This document shows, piece after piece, positions 1 through 13,577 of a stretch of 64,000 bases of DNA; the first letter of the stretch is position 1, and every line of letters starts with the position of its first letter. Origin of the DNA: Callipepla californica brunnescens. Its lineage: Eukaryota > Chordata > Aves > Galliformes > Odontophoridae. Location: positions 1,736,001 to 1,800,000 of the forward strand of contig JALIRH010000050.1 in the NCBI GenBank assembly GCA_023055505.1, in the 5' to 3' direction. The position numbers and the translations under genes were made by a program. The notes beneath the pieces are model-generated. The model saw nothing but the letters and a program-made list of their open reading frames with translations, was not told the DNA's origin and did not search any database.

Positions 1-450
1 CCCAGAGAAGGGTCTCAAAAATGACTCAAGGGATGAAACACCTCCCCTGCGAGGATGGACTAAAAGAGCTGGGGCTGTTCAGTTTGAAGAAGAGAAGGCT
101 CCGAGGTGACCTAGTAGCAGACTCTCACCATCTGAAGGGAAGCTGTAAACAAGAATAGATTCTTCAGCTGTAAGCTGTGATAGTTGGACACGAAGAAAAG
201 GTTTCAAACTAAGATAGAAGAGATTTAGTTGGATATAAAAAAAAGGTTTTTTGTGATAAGGATGGTGAAGCACTGGCACAGGCTGCCCAGTGAGGTGGTG
301 GAAAATCCACCCCTGGAGACAAACAAGTTCAGGCTGGACTAGGCTATGAGCACCTGATAGAGCAGTAAGCATCCCTGTTCACTGCAGAGGAGTTGGCCTA
401 GATGATTTTTGGGCATCCCATCCAAATCCAACGATTCTATGATCCTATGA
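1..450 (+). mobile_element. CR1 LINE, 3' end (truncated by window edge)
   Basis: This is the 3' part of a CR1 retrotransposon in the sense direction. It enters the window within the last part of ORF2 (cccagagaagggtctc, then gctggggctgttcag and aagagaaggctccgaggtga). It runs through the 3' UTR (caggctgcccagtgaggtgg, caagttcaggctggact) and ends in the typical CR1 terminal repeat gattctatgatcctatga at 433-450. CR1 ends in this short octamer-like repeat rather than poly-A, so the 3' end is complete. Frameshifts and point changes show it is not coding. The 5' side continues beyond the window. Confidence 0.93.
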
Positions 451-1622
451 AAGTCAGTAGAACTTGCTAGAGTTTTAATATATTAATGATATTTATGCCT
501 GTGGATATGCATTTTTCTATTTTTCAGTACCTTCTGCTGGCAAAACTTTTGTAGTATTTCAAACAACACTGATATTTAGGAAATGCTTTTCTGATGGAAA
601 GTACATGTAAAGGCAGGTTTCAAACTTCATAAGTTTTAGCTGGAAATAACACTTTTCTTAACTGCAGCTGGTTTTGAATAATACTGATAATAAAAACCTG
701 CTTTATTTTTAATGGACTGTGCATCTGGTTCAACAGTCTGGCATCCCCTTAATTCTTCAAGACAGAAGCAGTTACAGTTTTCTCTCTCTAATTAGAATTT
801 TTGTATTTTGCTTTTTTTTTTTTTTTCCTTTGTGATGGCAATGAAATAAATGCAAACAATTCTTTGAAACAAGATGACAATATTTATCATTCCAAAAGTG
901 TACTTCAAATGCTCTTTTATAATAACATCAGAAGTTTAATACTGAAACACTGAAAAAATCTAAGTGAAGTAAAACATTATCATTTTTGTCAGAAGTTAGA
1001 ACCATAATGTCAAAACATTTTATTCATACTAAAAAATAGCACATGTTAATGAGTGCAGTACAAGAAATTAATTGCTCTCATATTGCACAAATAAACTAAG
1101 CTTGCAAAAACAATTTCTTGTACACCCCACATTACTAATAAAAATAAGCAGACAATATAAAAGTAGGAAGGAACTTGATTAAACAGTATTTTTAAGAAGT
1201 ATGTATCACTTTAACATGAGAAGATTCTCTTTCCTTTTTTTTATATGTAAGTCTGCATTCGTAAAATTAAATAAGGGTAAAGAATTCATGAAAAAAAAGT
1301 GAGCTTAAGTGACAAACCTCAAGAGGGAAAGGGCAATTTAGTAACAGGATTCGCATTTAGATGTCTCTGTGGAAGTTGACAGGATGGTGAGAACAGCAAA
1401 GAAAAGATACAAAGATTACACGAATAAAAACTATACCACAGAAGAATACAACTCTGAGAATCTGAAGGTACTGAAGGTATTAGGATTTTACAGAACTTAT
1501 ATTCAAAATGATGAAACGATATGAAGTGATTGGGGAATACATTGGAATTCCTACTAAAAGATTTTTTTATTTTCAACATCTACAACTACCACCACCAAAG
1601 CAGTAACCTGGTCTTTTTGCAG

Positions 1623-1676
1623 ATGCACACAACAGAGCATATAGAAAACAGGGAGTGTATGGAATATGTTGGAGTG
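1623..1676 (+). other. Candidate 54-nt exon (splice-bounded, in frame)
   Basis: A segment of 54 nt is preceded by a polypyrimidine-rich acceptor (ggtctttttgcag, with a possible branch site cagtaacc just upstream) and followed by a consensus donor (gtg|gtaagt). Its length is a multiple of three. It is open in the frame that begins with ATG, giving 18 codons with no stop. I do not recognise the peptide. Such segments occur by chance in 64 kb of vertebrate DNA, so this is only a candidate cassette exon of an unseen host gene or a long non-coding RNA. Confidence 0.18.
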
Positions 1677-3447
1677 GTAAGTAACATATCTGGGAGAGGA
1701 ATATCTACAATGAACTGGAAAGTGTGTGATTTCAGGCTGTCAAAACACCTTTACGTTAGAAGGTTGATTTGCATGTATTATATCTCTCTTCATCATTTCC
1801 TTCCTGTCAAAGTATACAAGAGCTTGCTACACCACTGAGCATGGTGATGAGATGAGAATGGAAAAGGCCTCTTTAATGACATGACACATTCTAAAACTTG
1901 TTTCGTTATGAAAAAAAAATGTTAAATTCCCACTGTGTGTACCATATATTCATAGATAAAGGTGTAAGAAATTTTATGAAAAGAGTAGATGGGAAGACAA
2001 AATTTTATCTTTCTTGTTTTAGCACTCCCATCTTAGAATACTTTCAATACAAAAATCAGTAGAGTCATTTGAACAATAATCAATAACCAAATATGCTAAC
2101 CTAAAAATACAATGCTATAGAAAGCACTTTTTTTCCTGCACTGATTTCCACAAGTGGAAGAAGTCCCAAGCTAGCCTTTGCTAGTAGTAAATCTTAGAGG
2201 AACTAAGACTGTGAAAGGGATAACATATTTGATGTTCTTCAAGGTAGAATGTCAACTACTTAAGAGTAACTTTAGAAATTAGTCTGAATGAGAAAACAAA
2301 TGACACTTCACTAATTTAACAGACGCTTAAACAAAAATTGAATGAATACTTCATCTCTAACTTGAGCAAAGAGCATCACTGACAGAATGGTAAACAGAAG
2401 GACTTAAACTTTAAGAAAACTTATTCTGGAAATATTTGAAACCAGAGACGTTTAATGGAATAAGCAAGTACACCTCATTTATATCTTTTGCACTTGCCAA
2501 AAGCAAAGGCTGCTAACAGTGAAGGAGATAACAGAAAGAAGAGAAACGCAAGCTGCCTTACTCTTCTTAGGACACATCTCTTGGTTCTATAAGTCTCACC
2601 TAATGCTACACTACATTACACTCAAAAACACCACAGCAACTGAATGTTGGAAATACTGTTTAAATTAAAAAATATATATATTGAAAAAAAACGACAAAAT
2701 GATAAAGCTGATTTTTTAAAGTCAGAAAATAATCCTAAACTGACAGAAAATATGTTTTAAATGCACTGGCACATAGACTTGTAACAGATGAGCAACTGAT
2801 AAAATCATTGATATTTCATAAATTTCCTTGAAATGGACTTTCATATACCATCACAGCAAACCCAGCAAACTGGCTTCCTCTGCTCATCTCCTGATGGCAT
2901 TTTGTCAGCATGGGGCAAGAATTCAGAACTGACATGCTCTTGCTTTTGTGTGTGTGTGTGGGCAGAACAGAAACAATTAGGACAAAGCTTTAACAAATAC
3001 ATGCACAGCAATGGTTTTTCACATTCCTCATTAAAAAGTGAGAGGAATTACTCATAAAAACTGTGTTTGTACTGTGGATTATTTAATGATTTTGGGTAGT
3101 GAAAGCCATACACTTCCTCTGAAATATCTGTTTATCTTACAATAAACCCTGGTCTAACTTATGCAAGAACAGTCTGCTGTCAAATGTATTTACCAAACTA
3201 GCTAATTCAAACCTCAGAGAGCTACTACTTCTACTTCCTGTAAAACCCACCACATCTCTGTACAATTTATATATGATACACTGCTGCTCTGCCAATCACA
3301 GTGTGTCTTGGTTTAAATAATTCCAACTTTCACAACAACTTTAAAACTGAAAGATCGAAATCAGTGCTGATGCTAAAGGATAAGAGGTATGTAAAAAGTC
3401 AATTCAGTTTAATTCAGAGTACACAATGTCTCATTTTTCCTCATGAT

Positions 3448-3468
3448 AAAAAAAAAAAAAAAAAAAAA
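3448..3468. repeat. Poly-A run (21 A)
   Basis: Uninterrupted run of 21 A read directly from the sequence. No retrotransposon body is recognisable immediately upstream on the plus strand. Confidence 0.95.
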
Positions 3469-3580
3469 GAACAGCAAAAAGAGTTGATAAGTATAAGCAT
3501 AATCGGGGTAATTTTCCAAATAAGAGTTAAAAGTAACAAAAATAAATAAATACTTGAATGACATATAAATGCTGAACTAT

Positions 3581-3599
3581 ATCTATCTATATCTATCTG
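3581..3599. repeat. TATC-type microsatellite
   Basis: Short imperfect tetranucleotide tract, atctatctatatctatctg. A small related tract (atctagatagatagatca) lies near 4716-4733. Confidence 0.8.
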
Positions 3600-4830
3600 A
3601 CAAAAAATAAATTCATAAGTATAAATGAAACTTCACTTAACTAGCTCATTGCCCTGAATTCAGTTGTGTTCTTAACCAAATCAGTGTTTACTATGTCATG
3701 ATGTCATGAAAATATTTTCTAATGAAGAATTTTATGAGCAGGAAAACAGAAGTAGTCATCTGAAAAATCTGCAATCCTGCAACTACAGATGACAAAGTAG
3801 TTAAAGAATAATGCTACAGAGCTAGAAACTAAAAGCACAAAACTAGTATGCAATTTAAACGCAATAATAGCACATAGGTTTATATTGCCTCTGTATTTTG
3901 ACAAATCACAGTGACACCTTTTAAGATCTGTGGTATACATATGCTCACTATATGCTAGCAATAATAATATAAACTACAACTAGAGAAAACATATGCATGT
4001 AAGAATAAAAAAGAACTACACAATACCTGTAAATACTAGCTCAAGTCTTTTTAGCTACCTATGAAAATGTTAATCAGATATGACTCAAAATGATTTTCAG
4101 AAGACCTTCAATTTTTCATTAACTCATTTTTTCCCAAGTTCAGTCATTCTCATGTTAACGACTTATTGACAATCTCAAACCAAGGAAACAAGAATTAGTA
4201 CTGCTTATATTTTTGTAAATGCTTTTAATAATAATGACCATTTGGTTTCAGTATAAACCAAAACTCTATAAGTTTCTGAAAAAGAAAATGAATGTGTTAT
4301 AAGCAACATGATACTGATAACTATTTATGAAAATAAATTTAACCCAGAAATTAAGAGCTAATGTGTCAAGTATTCCTAAGCTTAGTCAGGTGACTAAGAT
4401 GACTACTCAGTCACCTATTTCAGTACAACATGGAGAGCTATACAATTTGACTAACATGAAACCTTAAGCAACATCTGTAATAGCACTAATGCGTGATAGA
4501 TGCTCACCACAAGAGCAATTATATTCTGAATACTAGATGATCTTCAGAGTATATCAGTTTTACGACTAGAAAACAAATGCGCTCATTTTTTGTAGTCTTT
4601 TTTTTTTTATCCCAGGTGCTATATTAACTTTAAGGAAGGCAATGGAGTGACTGCTGTCAGTATAAGCAGTATTCCCTCTTTTCTTCATTCCTATACTCAC
4701 TAGCCAAGGTAGACATCTAGATAGATAGATCAGTCCTAAATTATTGTAGGTTTGCTATCATGACCACATTTGATATCAGGTGTTAATTAAATAGAAGCAC
4801 CTATAAAACACTCCTACATATAAATCTAAT

Positions 4831-4898
4831 TATAATTTTATATTTAATTATAATTTTACCTAATTTTACCTATATTTAATTATAATTTTACCTATTTT
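4831..4898. repeat. AT-rich tandem duplication of about 31 bp
   Basis: The block tttaattataattttaccta occurs twice in tandem, with a third, partial unit of the same theme just upstream (aattataattttatattta). It looks like replication slippage in AT-rich DNA. Confidence 0.75.
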
Positions 4899-7179
4899 TT
4901 TATTTTTTAACTTAATCTCCCACAAATTTTGCTGCAATTTATATCTGATATAATAATTAAAAAAAACAGGTTAATACCTCTCTCTGAGCAGTACCTGTAG
5001 TGAAGCTTCTTGCTCCTTCAGCTTTAGAATCTAAGATGAAGATAAGCTATTTGGTTAGGGATGCGTTTTGCAGATGCCAGTTTCATGCTTCTAGTTATTG
5101 AGTTACACCTGTTTTCCTGTAGAGGCACTGACCTTATGGTTCAATTATATTTATTTAATTTAATTTCCATTTCTGTTCAGTTCAGTATAGTTTAACAATA
5201 TCACATTGCTTTAATTTCAGTGAAATTTGTTGAGGATTTTAAATACCTTTCAAATTCTGGAAAAAAAGAATTTAAAGTAACAGCTGGAATATTAACTTAA
5301 AGGCTGCTATCAACTTCCCCATACATTATTATCCAGTCACTTTTAAACCATGAGAAATGTTCTCCCTCGTCCATTTCAACTGCATTTTTCATTAGTGACA
5401 GTTCTCAAAACCTGACAGGTTACAATAATATCCTGTGTAGTAGTTACTATTCATTCCAAGTTTAAAGCAGTTGTTCCTGCAAAAACAGTGAAAGCAAAAT
5501 GGAATTGTGCTTATCCTAGTTCTAAATTTCAGAATCAAAATGCTGACTTGTAGGAAAGGTTGCTTTGGTTCTCAAGAGGTCTGACCATTTAAGTGGTTAT
5601 CCACTCCATAGATAAGCTGAATATATGTATCACTTGCAAATATTTTTCCAGCTCAGGTAATCAATCCTTTCTAGATAAAGGCATGACTCGCTTTCTATAA
5701 AGAGTTGCATTGGATAAACAACAGCGGTGAAACAAAAAAAAAATCCTGAAAGGCTACTTTCTGATATCTTTGGAGAATCAGCACACTGGAACATACTTAC
5801 TTGACCCTTGTGTTAGAAGTAGTTCTTAAATACCTCAAATATTATGGCTTCTAATGAGGTTCCTCTCATTTATTTTCCTCTTGATTTTTATCAGAGCTAC
5901 ATATTATTGTAGTACAAACCAGTTAGATGTATTATAATAGCAACTCATCTTCTCACACTAATTCAGTGTAAAGATTTCAAGTGATCTTATCTGGAAATTC
6001 TTCATGAAAAAAATGCCTTTTTAAAAAACATATATATTTTTAAATAACCTCTCATAGGTGGAAGGTGTAAGCTACAGAATACCTTTATTTTCCCATAAAG
6101 TAAAACTTAAAAGATGAAGTTCCCTGTAACAAGCACAAATAGTTTTTCTTTTACCAAAAAGCTGTGACCTCAGAGATAAACATTAGTTCTGTAAAGCAAT
6201 TATTTTCTGACACCTCAGCCTGGCTGTTTTCATTTTCCTCTTAAGCCTGCATGTTTGTCAGTGACAAGATGTCTGTTGCAAAACCAAATAGAAGTGTGTT
6301 GTTTGGGTTTTTTTTCCCCTTATCTTAAAAACATACTGTCTTTTCATAAAGATATTGGTATATATCTTTATATATCTAAACATGCATATATTAAGAATAT
6401 TCTGCCAGTTTTCATCTTAACAGATGCAATACTTTAGCCAACATCTAAGCGATATATATACCTACACATTCTGGAAACTTTCATACGTTTTCCTAGTTAA
6501 TATTGAATTTAAATAGACATCTGTATTTTATAAATTTCTTTTTCTGCAATGAATTCACAACATCTGGTTATGAATTCAACATTTGTTCCTTAAGTTTTTG
6601 ACAAGATGATTACAAGTACCAAGCTGATAGCTGTGTTTACCCTAATGCAATCTGAAACTGGTCAGACACAGGGAACTGTTGCAAGGCTTGACCGTGGCTC
6701 ACATGCAAGAATTCTGGAACAGTGTCAGAATTCCCTTTTCTCTACTTCTGCCTTAGATTTGCTCATTAATAGCATGCTAGGATGGCACAAAGATATGCTT
6801 TTGAGGCCTGAAGAGACAACTGCCCATGTTGCCACAAAACAACATGATGCCAAAATATTTCCACTTAATGGATGTCACCAAGTTGTTCAGAAGTTACTTT
6901 GTCAAGCAAGAGCTTATGGAAACAGTTTTGAGTTGGATTTCATATTTCCCTACCTCAGTGTTCTTAAGCTTATGTTCAAGAGTGAATTCTTTTATAATCA
7001 AGGCTCTTACATCTACAAACAAGGGCACTGTCATTCCAGATGAAAAAGGTTTTCTTCATTCGTCTATTAAAATCAGACTTTCAAAGTGCTTTGGAATTTG
7101 AACTTTCAGAGGAACAAGATCTTAATAGCTGGTAATCTGTTTAGTGATAATATCTGACTTCACTGAACTGTAAAATTGG

Positions 7180-7490
7180 TTGAACTAGAAAGGTCCAATT
7201 CCTCTGCAATGAAAAGGGACATCCACAGCTCCATCAGGTGCTCAGAGTCCCCCCAGTCTGACTTTTATTGTCTCCAGGGAGACATCAAGGCATCCACTAT
7301 CTCTCAAGGCAACCTACAACAGTGTTTCATCACACTCCCCTATTTTATTTTGAAACAACTTTCCCTTGACCTATCACATCAGATCCTGCTAACGAATGTG
7401 CCCCCTTCTTTCTTAAGTGCCCCATTTAGGTACTGAAAGGCCATAATCAGAACTCACCAGGGCCTCCCCTTCTCTGGGTGAGGTCAGAAA
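7180..7490 (-). mobile_element. CR1 LINE fragment, 3' region
   Basis: Read on the minus strand, this is an old CR1 3' region. In plus-strand order the diagnostic blocks are ggcaacctacaacagtgttt (equivalent to the 'gcaacctgttccagtg' block), cctatcacatcagatcctgc, cccccttctttcttaagtgc and aggtactgaaaggccataat. The final octamer repeat is missing and divergence is high, so this is an old and inactive copy. It lies directly beside the unrecognised 145-codon frame at 6606-7043 but does not overlap it. Confidence 0.85.
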
Positions 7491-8661
7491 ATAAAATAGC
7501 CATGTAGGGTATTCACTGATATGAAAAAATAATTCTTTTAAAGCAATGAGTACTTATCTTAAAGGATTGAAGTTGCCAAGATAAAATTGTTGTGCATCAG
7601 CTCAACTGACATCCTCACATGCCAATTACTGTGTTTTGTATAAAACACAAAAATATTTCACTGACTCATGTCCCATGAAAATAAATTAAAAAAAAAACAT
7701 GAATAAGCATATCAGGTAGTCATCAGAAAGATGATCAGGACAAACTGCAGACAGATTACTGGGACTGGAACCACAGGGGAAAAAAGGTAGAGAAAAATAA
7801 ATTTGCAGTATTCTGAGTAAGAATTATCTACAGCTATCAAGTTTCTGTAACAGAGCAGTAATTCTGCAAAATCCTTTATAGGTCCATATGAATATTTTGT
7901 ATTTACTTATATGTGTATATATATCTGCAAGGTGCTAATAAATTTCTTGCAGTTGCTATGTTGCAGCTCCCCATGATCTATAATTGGATTAATAAGTATA
8001 TTCATTCATGAATGATTAGCCACAAGTTGAAGTCGTAGAGCTGAAACTCAGCTCCACAGCCACCCATAAAAACATTCTAGTATTATTACTTACAGACAAA
8101 GGATTAAAAAGTTGTCAGGTGGTTGTAAATTTCTATTTTATACATATACATTTTACCATATATTAATTTTTTCTCCCCATTGTTAAACTAGATCTCACCG
8201 CCAGAAAAGAAAGAACAAAAAAAAGGAGCATAAACATAATTAGTATGACACTTATCTGCTTTTCACAGTAAATTTAAGACATTGGAGATATTTCTCTTTC
8301 ATGGAAAAGAACCAGCTCTCCTTTACACCTGTCATTTACTCTATTTTTGCAAGAACTTTCAAAATTCTCAAATTCTCATTTGCATATTTTTTCATAATGG
8401 AATTTTACTACTTGAGCTGGACAGAATTTGAAGAGGAAACATAAAAAGGTTATAACATCTCAAAAAAGTGTGTCAATAAAAATAATGCTGTCCGCTTCAA
8501 GGAATAATCAAATATTTGCATTCAGGATCAGTTTTATTTAAGGTTCTTTCTTACATTAAAAAAATTGTTTATAAATCCTCTGGTTAAAATATGATATTTT
8601 CTTTGTATTCAATTTCATTTTATAAACAATATCATAATTGTTCTTTCATTTTTATGTTTAG

Positions 8662-8722
8662 GGTTTTTTTTCAAACTGAATTATTATAATCCAAAGGAAA
8701 AAGTGCAATCTTTGACATTAAA
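8662..8722 (+). other. Candidate 61-nt exon (splice-bounded)
   Basis: A 61-nt segment lies between a T-rich acceptor (catttttatgtttag) and a consensus donor (taaaag|gtaagt). One frame is open throughout, but it begins with a run of phenylalanine codons produced by poly-T, which weakens the coding case. No homology is recognised. It could be an exon of a non-coding transcript or chance. Confidence 0.12.
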
Positions 8723-11700
8723 AGGTAAGTAGGAAGGTGTCTTAATCTTTTCACTAGATGTTCAGAAAAGTTATTAAAGAGTTACAGAAGTTAGGAAGCA
8801 TAGCATGAATATTTTTAACGTATTTATGAACAGGTAGACTTAGGTGTCTGAAAAACGAACAGGCAGCCTTACTTTAGAAATTGACTTTTATATAGTGACA
8901 TGATGAGAACATGTCTAAAATAACAGCATCAAAAAAGTTTTTCTGATCATGGGCTACCAATCTAACTTAGCCAGTTTTGAGTTCACTGATTGCTATTTTG
9001 AAATTAAGTCAGAAGTCAGTCATTACATTTTTGACTAGTATTACTTCTTGCACCACAACACACTAATTTCAGCTCACCATCTATGACAAAAGTTCAGACA
9101 CTTTACTTGAAGACAAATACAAAAGAGAGGTAAGAGAATTCATACCTGCTGTTTTCTTCAGCTAGATAACTATTTCAACTACCTACAGCACGTGGCCATT
9201 TAAAGGCCTGAGAAGAACTGAAATAAAGTGTTTATATTAAGACATAGCACATTGGTGCTCCTTAGGGGTTTAAAACTATGCATAAGCATCATGGTGTACA
9301 GACCAGCAACAGCATCTCTGTGGACAAAAACACTGGAAACATTTCAGAAATTTTCTTGATCGTTGCTAGTCTTAAATTGTTTTAAACTTTAAGCTCTAGT
9401 CTGGTCCTAATTACTGCCAGTTCATTTGCAGCTAGTGTGCCATATGCCTCTGAACCACAATCCACTAGTTCCAAAACAAATCCAGTTCAGACAACCTTTC
9501 TCCTCCAACATAAAGACATTTCATTATTGTATGATAGTTTTAAATAATGTTAGTATGAGTTAGTAAGTACCAACCTCCAATAGCCCACTGCCTAAAAAGC
9601 CATACAAAGTTCATTACAAAAACAAGAGGAAAAGACTTTTCAGAAATGAAGGAAACAATTCTGACACTCATTTTTCTCAGTCCATGGAGTATCACTGAGT
9701 GCCTCATCCAGATCAGTTAGAAATAAGTACACAGATTCTTTTGCCAAGGGCTGAAATGGAAATCTGTGCAGACTGTTATGACAGAATGCATACAAATATC
9801 AGTCACACCACTATCATGGATACCCTGGTTTATTTTCAGACTAAAACAAGAACTTTGGCTGGAACTTTCATGCCTACTGAAGAAAAATATGGATGTTATC
9901 ACTGCCTGACATATGCTAAATCCCACTGAAAAATTGTGTCATAGAAAGCTCTTCTATTCCAACACAGTGGTCAGGTTCTGATTTTTTGAGGTGATAACAG
10001 TTCTTGCAACATTTTTAGTTCCAGAAAGTAACACACACTTCCCAAATGTTCTCTGACTGTTGCTGTTTTAGTACAGCATTTCACACTTTCTAAAACAGTT
10101 CCCCAATTTTTTCACCCTCCAGTACATGCTCCTGCTTATGCCCAAACCTCACATATCCCCAAACCTTCTTCTCTTCTGATCTGTATTTTCTCTTGGACAT
10201 TTGCTTTTCACACCTAGCAGGAAACCAACTCTTGGTTAGCAGATCAGTCTTTTATTAGGAATTCTACTGTTCTTTTGAAGAAGAGATTAGCCATCATGTC
10301 TAGTGATGAACATTAGGAAACAGCAAGTATTGTAAAGTGCAACAAACCCATGGTGCCTTCCCATCCCCTCCACAAAGCTCATAATGCTCAGGAAATACAG
10401 AAGTTTTGAAATTCTCTCTCACCCATTCAATGCATAAAACTTGCTTATACTTAAACTGTGTTAACAGTATATCTTCTTCTGATGTTAGGATCAGGAAAAA
10501 AAATTCTGGAAAATATATGAATCCCTCCAAAATTTGAGGCTGCATACTTTCAAGGAAAGACTTCTAAAGATAAATAAATACTCCAGCATATCCTATGGAT
10601 TTTTCCTCTACCTCTTTCTCAAGAGATAATAATGGCTCAGCACCATATCCTGTGAATAAATAAAATTATTTATCCTGTCTTGTTAAGAATACAGAAGAAA
10701 GTTATTACAGAAGTTTTATATTGTGATCACTAAGTCATAAGCAACATACAATCTGATTTTATAATGCAAGCACCTGGAAAACTATAGACAAAGTGTAAAC
10801 CACAGACAGTGAGTTCATCTCAGGCCTAATTTGGTGCAGAACAGCTGTGTGACTGTGATCCAGTTCTACTGAGATGATTATTGTTATGCTATGAGAAGGC
10901 ATAAATGGAAACAACACAAAGTAAGTAATAACAGAAGTGAAAGAAAAATTGTTCCAGTGACAACAGTGGCCAACTCAGCAAATCAAGAGGAAACACAGAC
11001 ATGGGAGATATAACACTGCAAGGACATCAGCCAATCTGAACATGACAAATCTGCAAGGTCAAAGGCCAGACTTCTTCAGGATTAAGGGAGGTGATACCTC
11101 AACTCCTGATGGACCATTTACTAGCCAGTAGAATATAACCCTGAGTATTAGGGCTCGTGGGAGCAATATTTAACTACCTGGTGCCATAATTAATTGATAT
11201 ATGTATTAACCCCACACGACTGTTGTATTTTATATGCCATCCTTGCACAGTGCCTCTGAATTGGGTGTCTAGAAAAGAGCATCCCAGTAGGAAGGGCTGC
11301 AGAGCTGATAGAAAAGACTTGCAGCCTTAGACATCCGGGATGAAAGTTAAAGACTTCAGAAGTATAATAACGGAACTGTAAGGACAATCATATTTTGGTA
11401 GATTTTTTTCATCTGTGCATGGTAATACAGTAAATTTCCTCTTTAAAAATCACCAATCTTTTTAACTTCAGGCATATTGGAGAGACAATATTAAAGCAAA
11501 CAAATCAATATAAATACAGGCTAAGCAGATTGAAGAATGTCTGATAGATGCTATGAAATTTGCCGAAACAGAAAAAATACTATAATATTCTGCACCGACT
11601 TGAGCTTGAATTAAGTTCTTGAATTCTTATCATTCTTTATTGCTCTCTTGAAAGTCCCTATGTATACTAACAAGTCACCATGCAGCCACATTTTCTTCTC

Positions 11701-12525
11701 TTGGTTTAAATACGATAAATCACCATACCCGTTTCTTCTTCTAATTTAGATATCAATCGCTTAAATTGCACTTAAAAAATTAGTGGACGTGTTTTATGAC
11801 TGTCCTTTGTGACCTTAAAAGAGATTCTCTCACTATTCTGTATTTTGCTCTATGTATCAAGCTCTTTCCTGTTACATTATATTATTTTGATAGGCCATGT
11901 CAGCTTCAGCTCATTCAGTAAGGGAGGTTTCTACCATATTTTAAATGTCTAATAACTTCTGAAACACCATTACACAGTTAATTTAAAAATAAATATATGA
12001 AAGAAGACTCCTATATCCACTAAGAATTCCATTTATTACATTGCTGGAATAAAATATCTCTGGCTGAAAGATTTCCCAAACCCTACCAATCTTAACACTC
12101 GGAAAACATGGATTAAGTCTTTACATAATTCTGGATACAAAGATCTTCATCTATCTAACAATACCAATTTCAATGCTCTAAAACTAAAGTGATCTTTATG
12201 CAAGAGTCATGGGTGGGTAACTGGATAAGAGCTTGTTGAAGGCATACAACACGCTTAAAAGCTGCTTGAATTAAGATTTTGTGATTTCTGATCAAAAGGA
12301 CACCAAAGTAGAAGGAATGTTCTTTGTAACAAAAAGCAGCAGGATCTATTTGGTAAATTTTTTGCCTAATTTTGATAAGAAAAAAATGCAAGAGACTGGA
12401 TAAAAAAGGACAGTCCATTAAGGAAAACATAATTCTGTCAGGCAGAACGCACAAAGCCTGAATAGTTCAGTTTCAGCATAATATTTTGCAGCTGAAATAA
12501 AAAACACAAAAAATAGCCATGCTAT

Positions 12526-12544
12526 AAAAAAAAAAAAAAAAAAA
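12526..12544. repeat. Poly-A run (19 A)
   Basis: Uninterrupted A run, followed by gctttaataaaatt. No retrogene body is recognised beside it. Confidence 0.95.
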
Positions 12545-12813
12545 GCTTTAATAAAATTACCATCTGGATTTACTAATCCAAAAGTCATTCACATTAGGAT
12601 AGCATAGCAAGAGTTATTGATTCTACACATTTTCTGAACACTCCAACATATTTGTCATGCTTCCATCAAGAGATTTATAAAATAAAAGGTGCATTCAATC
12701 AGGATACATGCTGGCAGTACTTCTTACTGAAGAAATACTATTAACAGTTACATAATAAAAGCCCCAAATAATTAGTACAAAACAATTAGGAAGCACTTAA
12801 GGTTAACACTTAC

Positions 12814-12955
12814 CTGGTTTGTATCTCCATATTTTGAATTTGGCTTTCTACCAAAACTAATGTGTTTGACAAACATGGACTAATTATTTAAATGGAGAAG
12901 CTCCCTACAAATTGTGCCCTTTGGAAGTCAGTTAAATTAACGCCAATTAAAATTC
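12814..12955 (-). other. Candidate non-coding exon on the minus strand
   Basis: Read on the minus strand, a strong acceptor (ttattgttttcattcag) is followed 142 nt later by a strong donor (ccag|gtaagtgtt). All three frames contain stops, so if it is transcribed this is a non-coding or UTR exon. It pairs in order and orientation with the segment at 13857-13990, leaving an intron of about 0.9 kb. No promoter or poly-A site could be assigned. Confidence 0.18.
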
Positions 12956-13542
12956 CTGAATGAAAACAATAATAGTCCTCCTATTTTAGTTCACGTTTCT
13001 CACTCAAGCTTATGGTGGAAAATAAGCTAACATTAAGCAGCTGCTTAATGCCTCTTTGCAAATGTAGTCTGAACACCTTTGTGAAGTTCTGCTTCAGCAT
13101 ATGCATATCAGTGTGCACACCTGCGTATGTATGTACATGCATGCATCCAAAATTAAAAAGTGTTTGGTCAGATTTAAAGTTCCTGTCTATTAGGTGACTT
13201 AAAAGTATAGAACTCATAAGTTAAAGAGGCTTTCATGACTGCATAGCTTCCTTCTCTTCTTTCCTTATTCTATTAGAGTGATGCTTTATCTATGATGCAA
13301 GGACTACTGCCTGCAAGGATCACTGTTTAACTTCTTTCAGTTATTAGACTGTTGTTTTTCTTTAAGTGCTTAAGGTTAAAATAACAGAAACTGTGGTAAC
13401 TGTGGAAGTTGTAAGCTTCTTTCCTCTGACCCGGCTATTTATACGAGGTTAAGTGGGTCTAACTAGAGAGTATACAGACATGAAGAAGAATTTGAATTTT
13501 TGTTTCTTCACATCCCAAATGAGACCAAATTGAAATATTAGT

Positions 13543-13546
<4 letters not shown>

Positions 13547-13576
<30 letters not shown>
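13547..13576. repeat. Poly-A run (30 A), longest in the window
   Basis: Thirty consecutive A. It is preceded by tgaaatattagttatt, which is not a known retrotransposon 3' end, so it looks like simple-sequence expansion. Confidence 0.95.

Positions 13577-13577
<1 letters not shown>

Larger units (their letters stand above)
451..7179. other. AT-rich non-coding DNA, no gene seen
   Basis: This stretch has no recognisable gene or transposon. It holds small simple repeats (TG run near 2948-2959, poly-A at 3448-3468, TATC-type repeat at 3581-3599), a short AT-rich tandem duplication at 4831-4898, and a candidate splice-bounded segment at 1623-1676. An unrecognised 145-codon frame lies at 6606-7043 on the plus strand. 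It has no domain I know and is probably chance. Confidence 0.6.

Noticed and set aside
3301..3549. Frames containing long lysine or phenylalanine runs (also 38684-38995, 42559-42828, 33390-33575)
   Set aside because: They are translations of poly-A or poly-T tracts and carry no protein signal.
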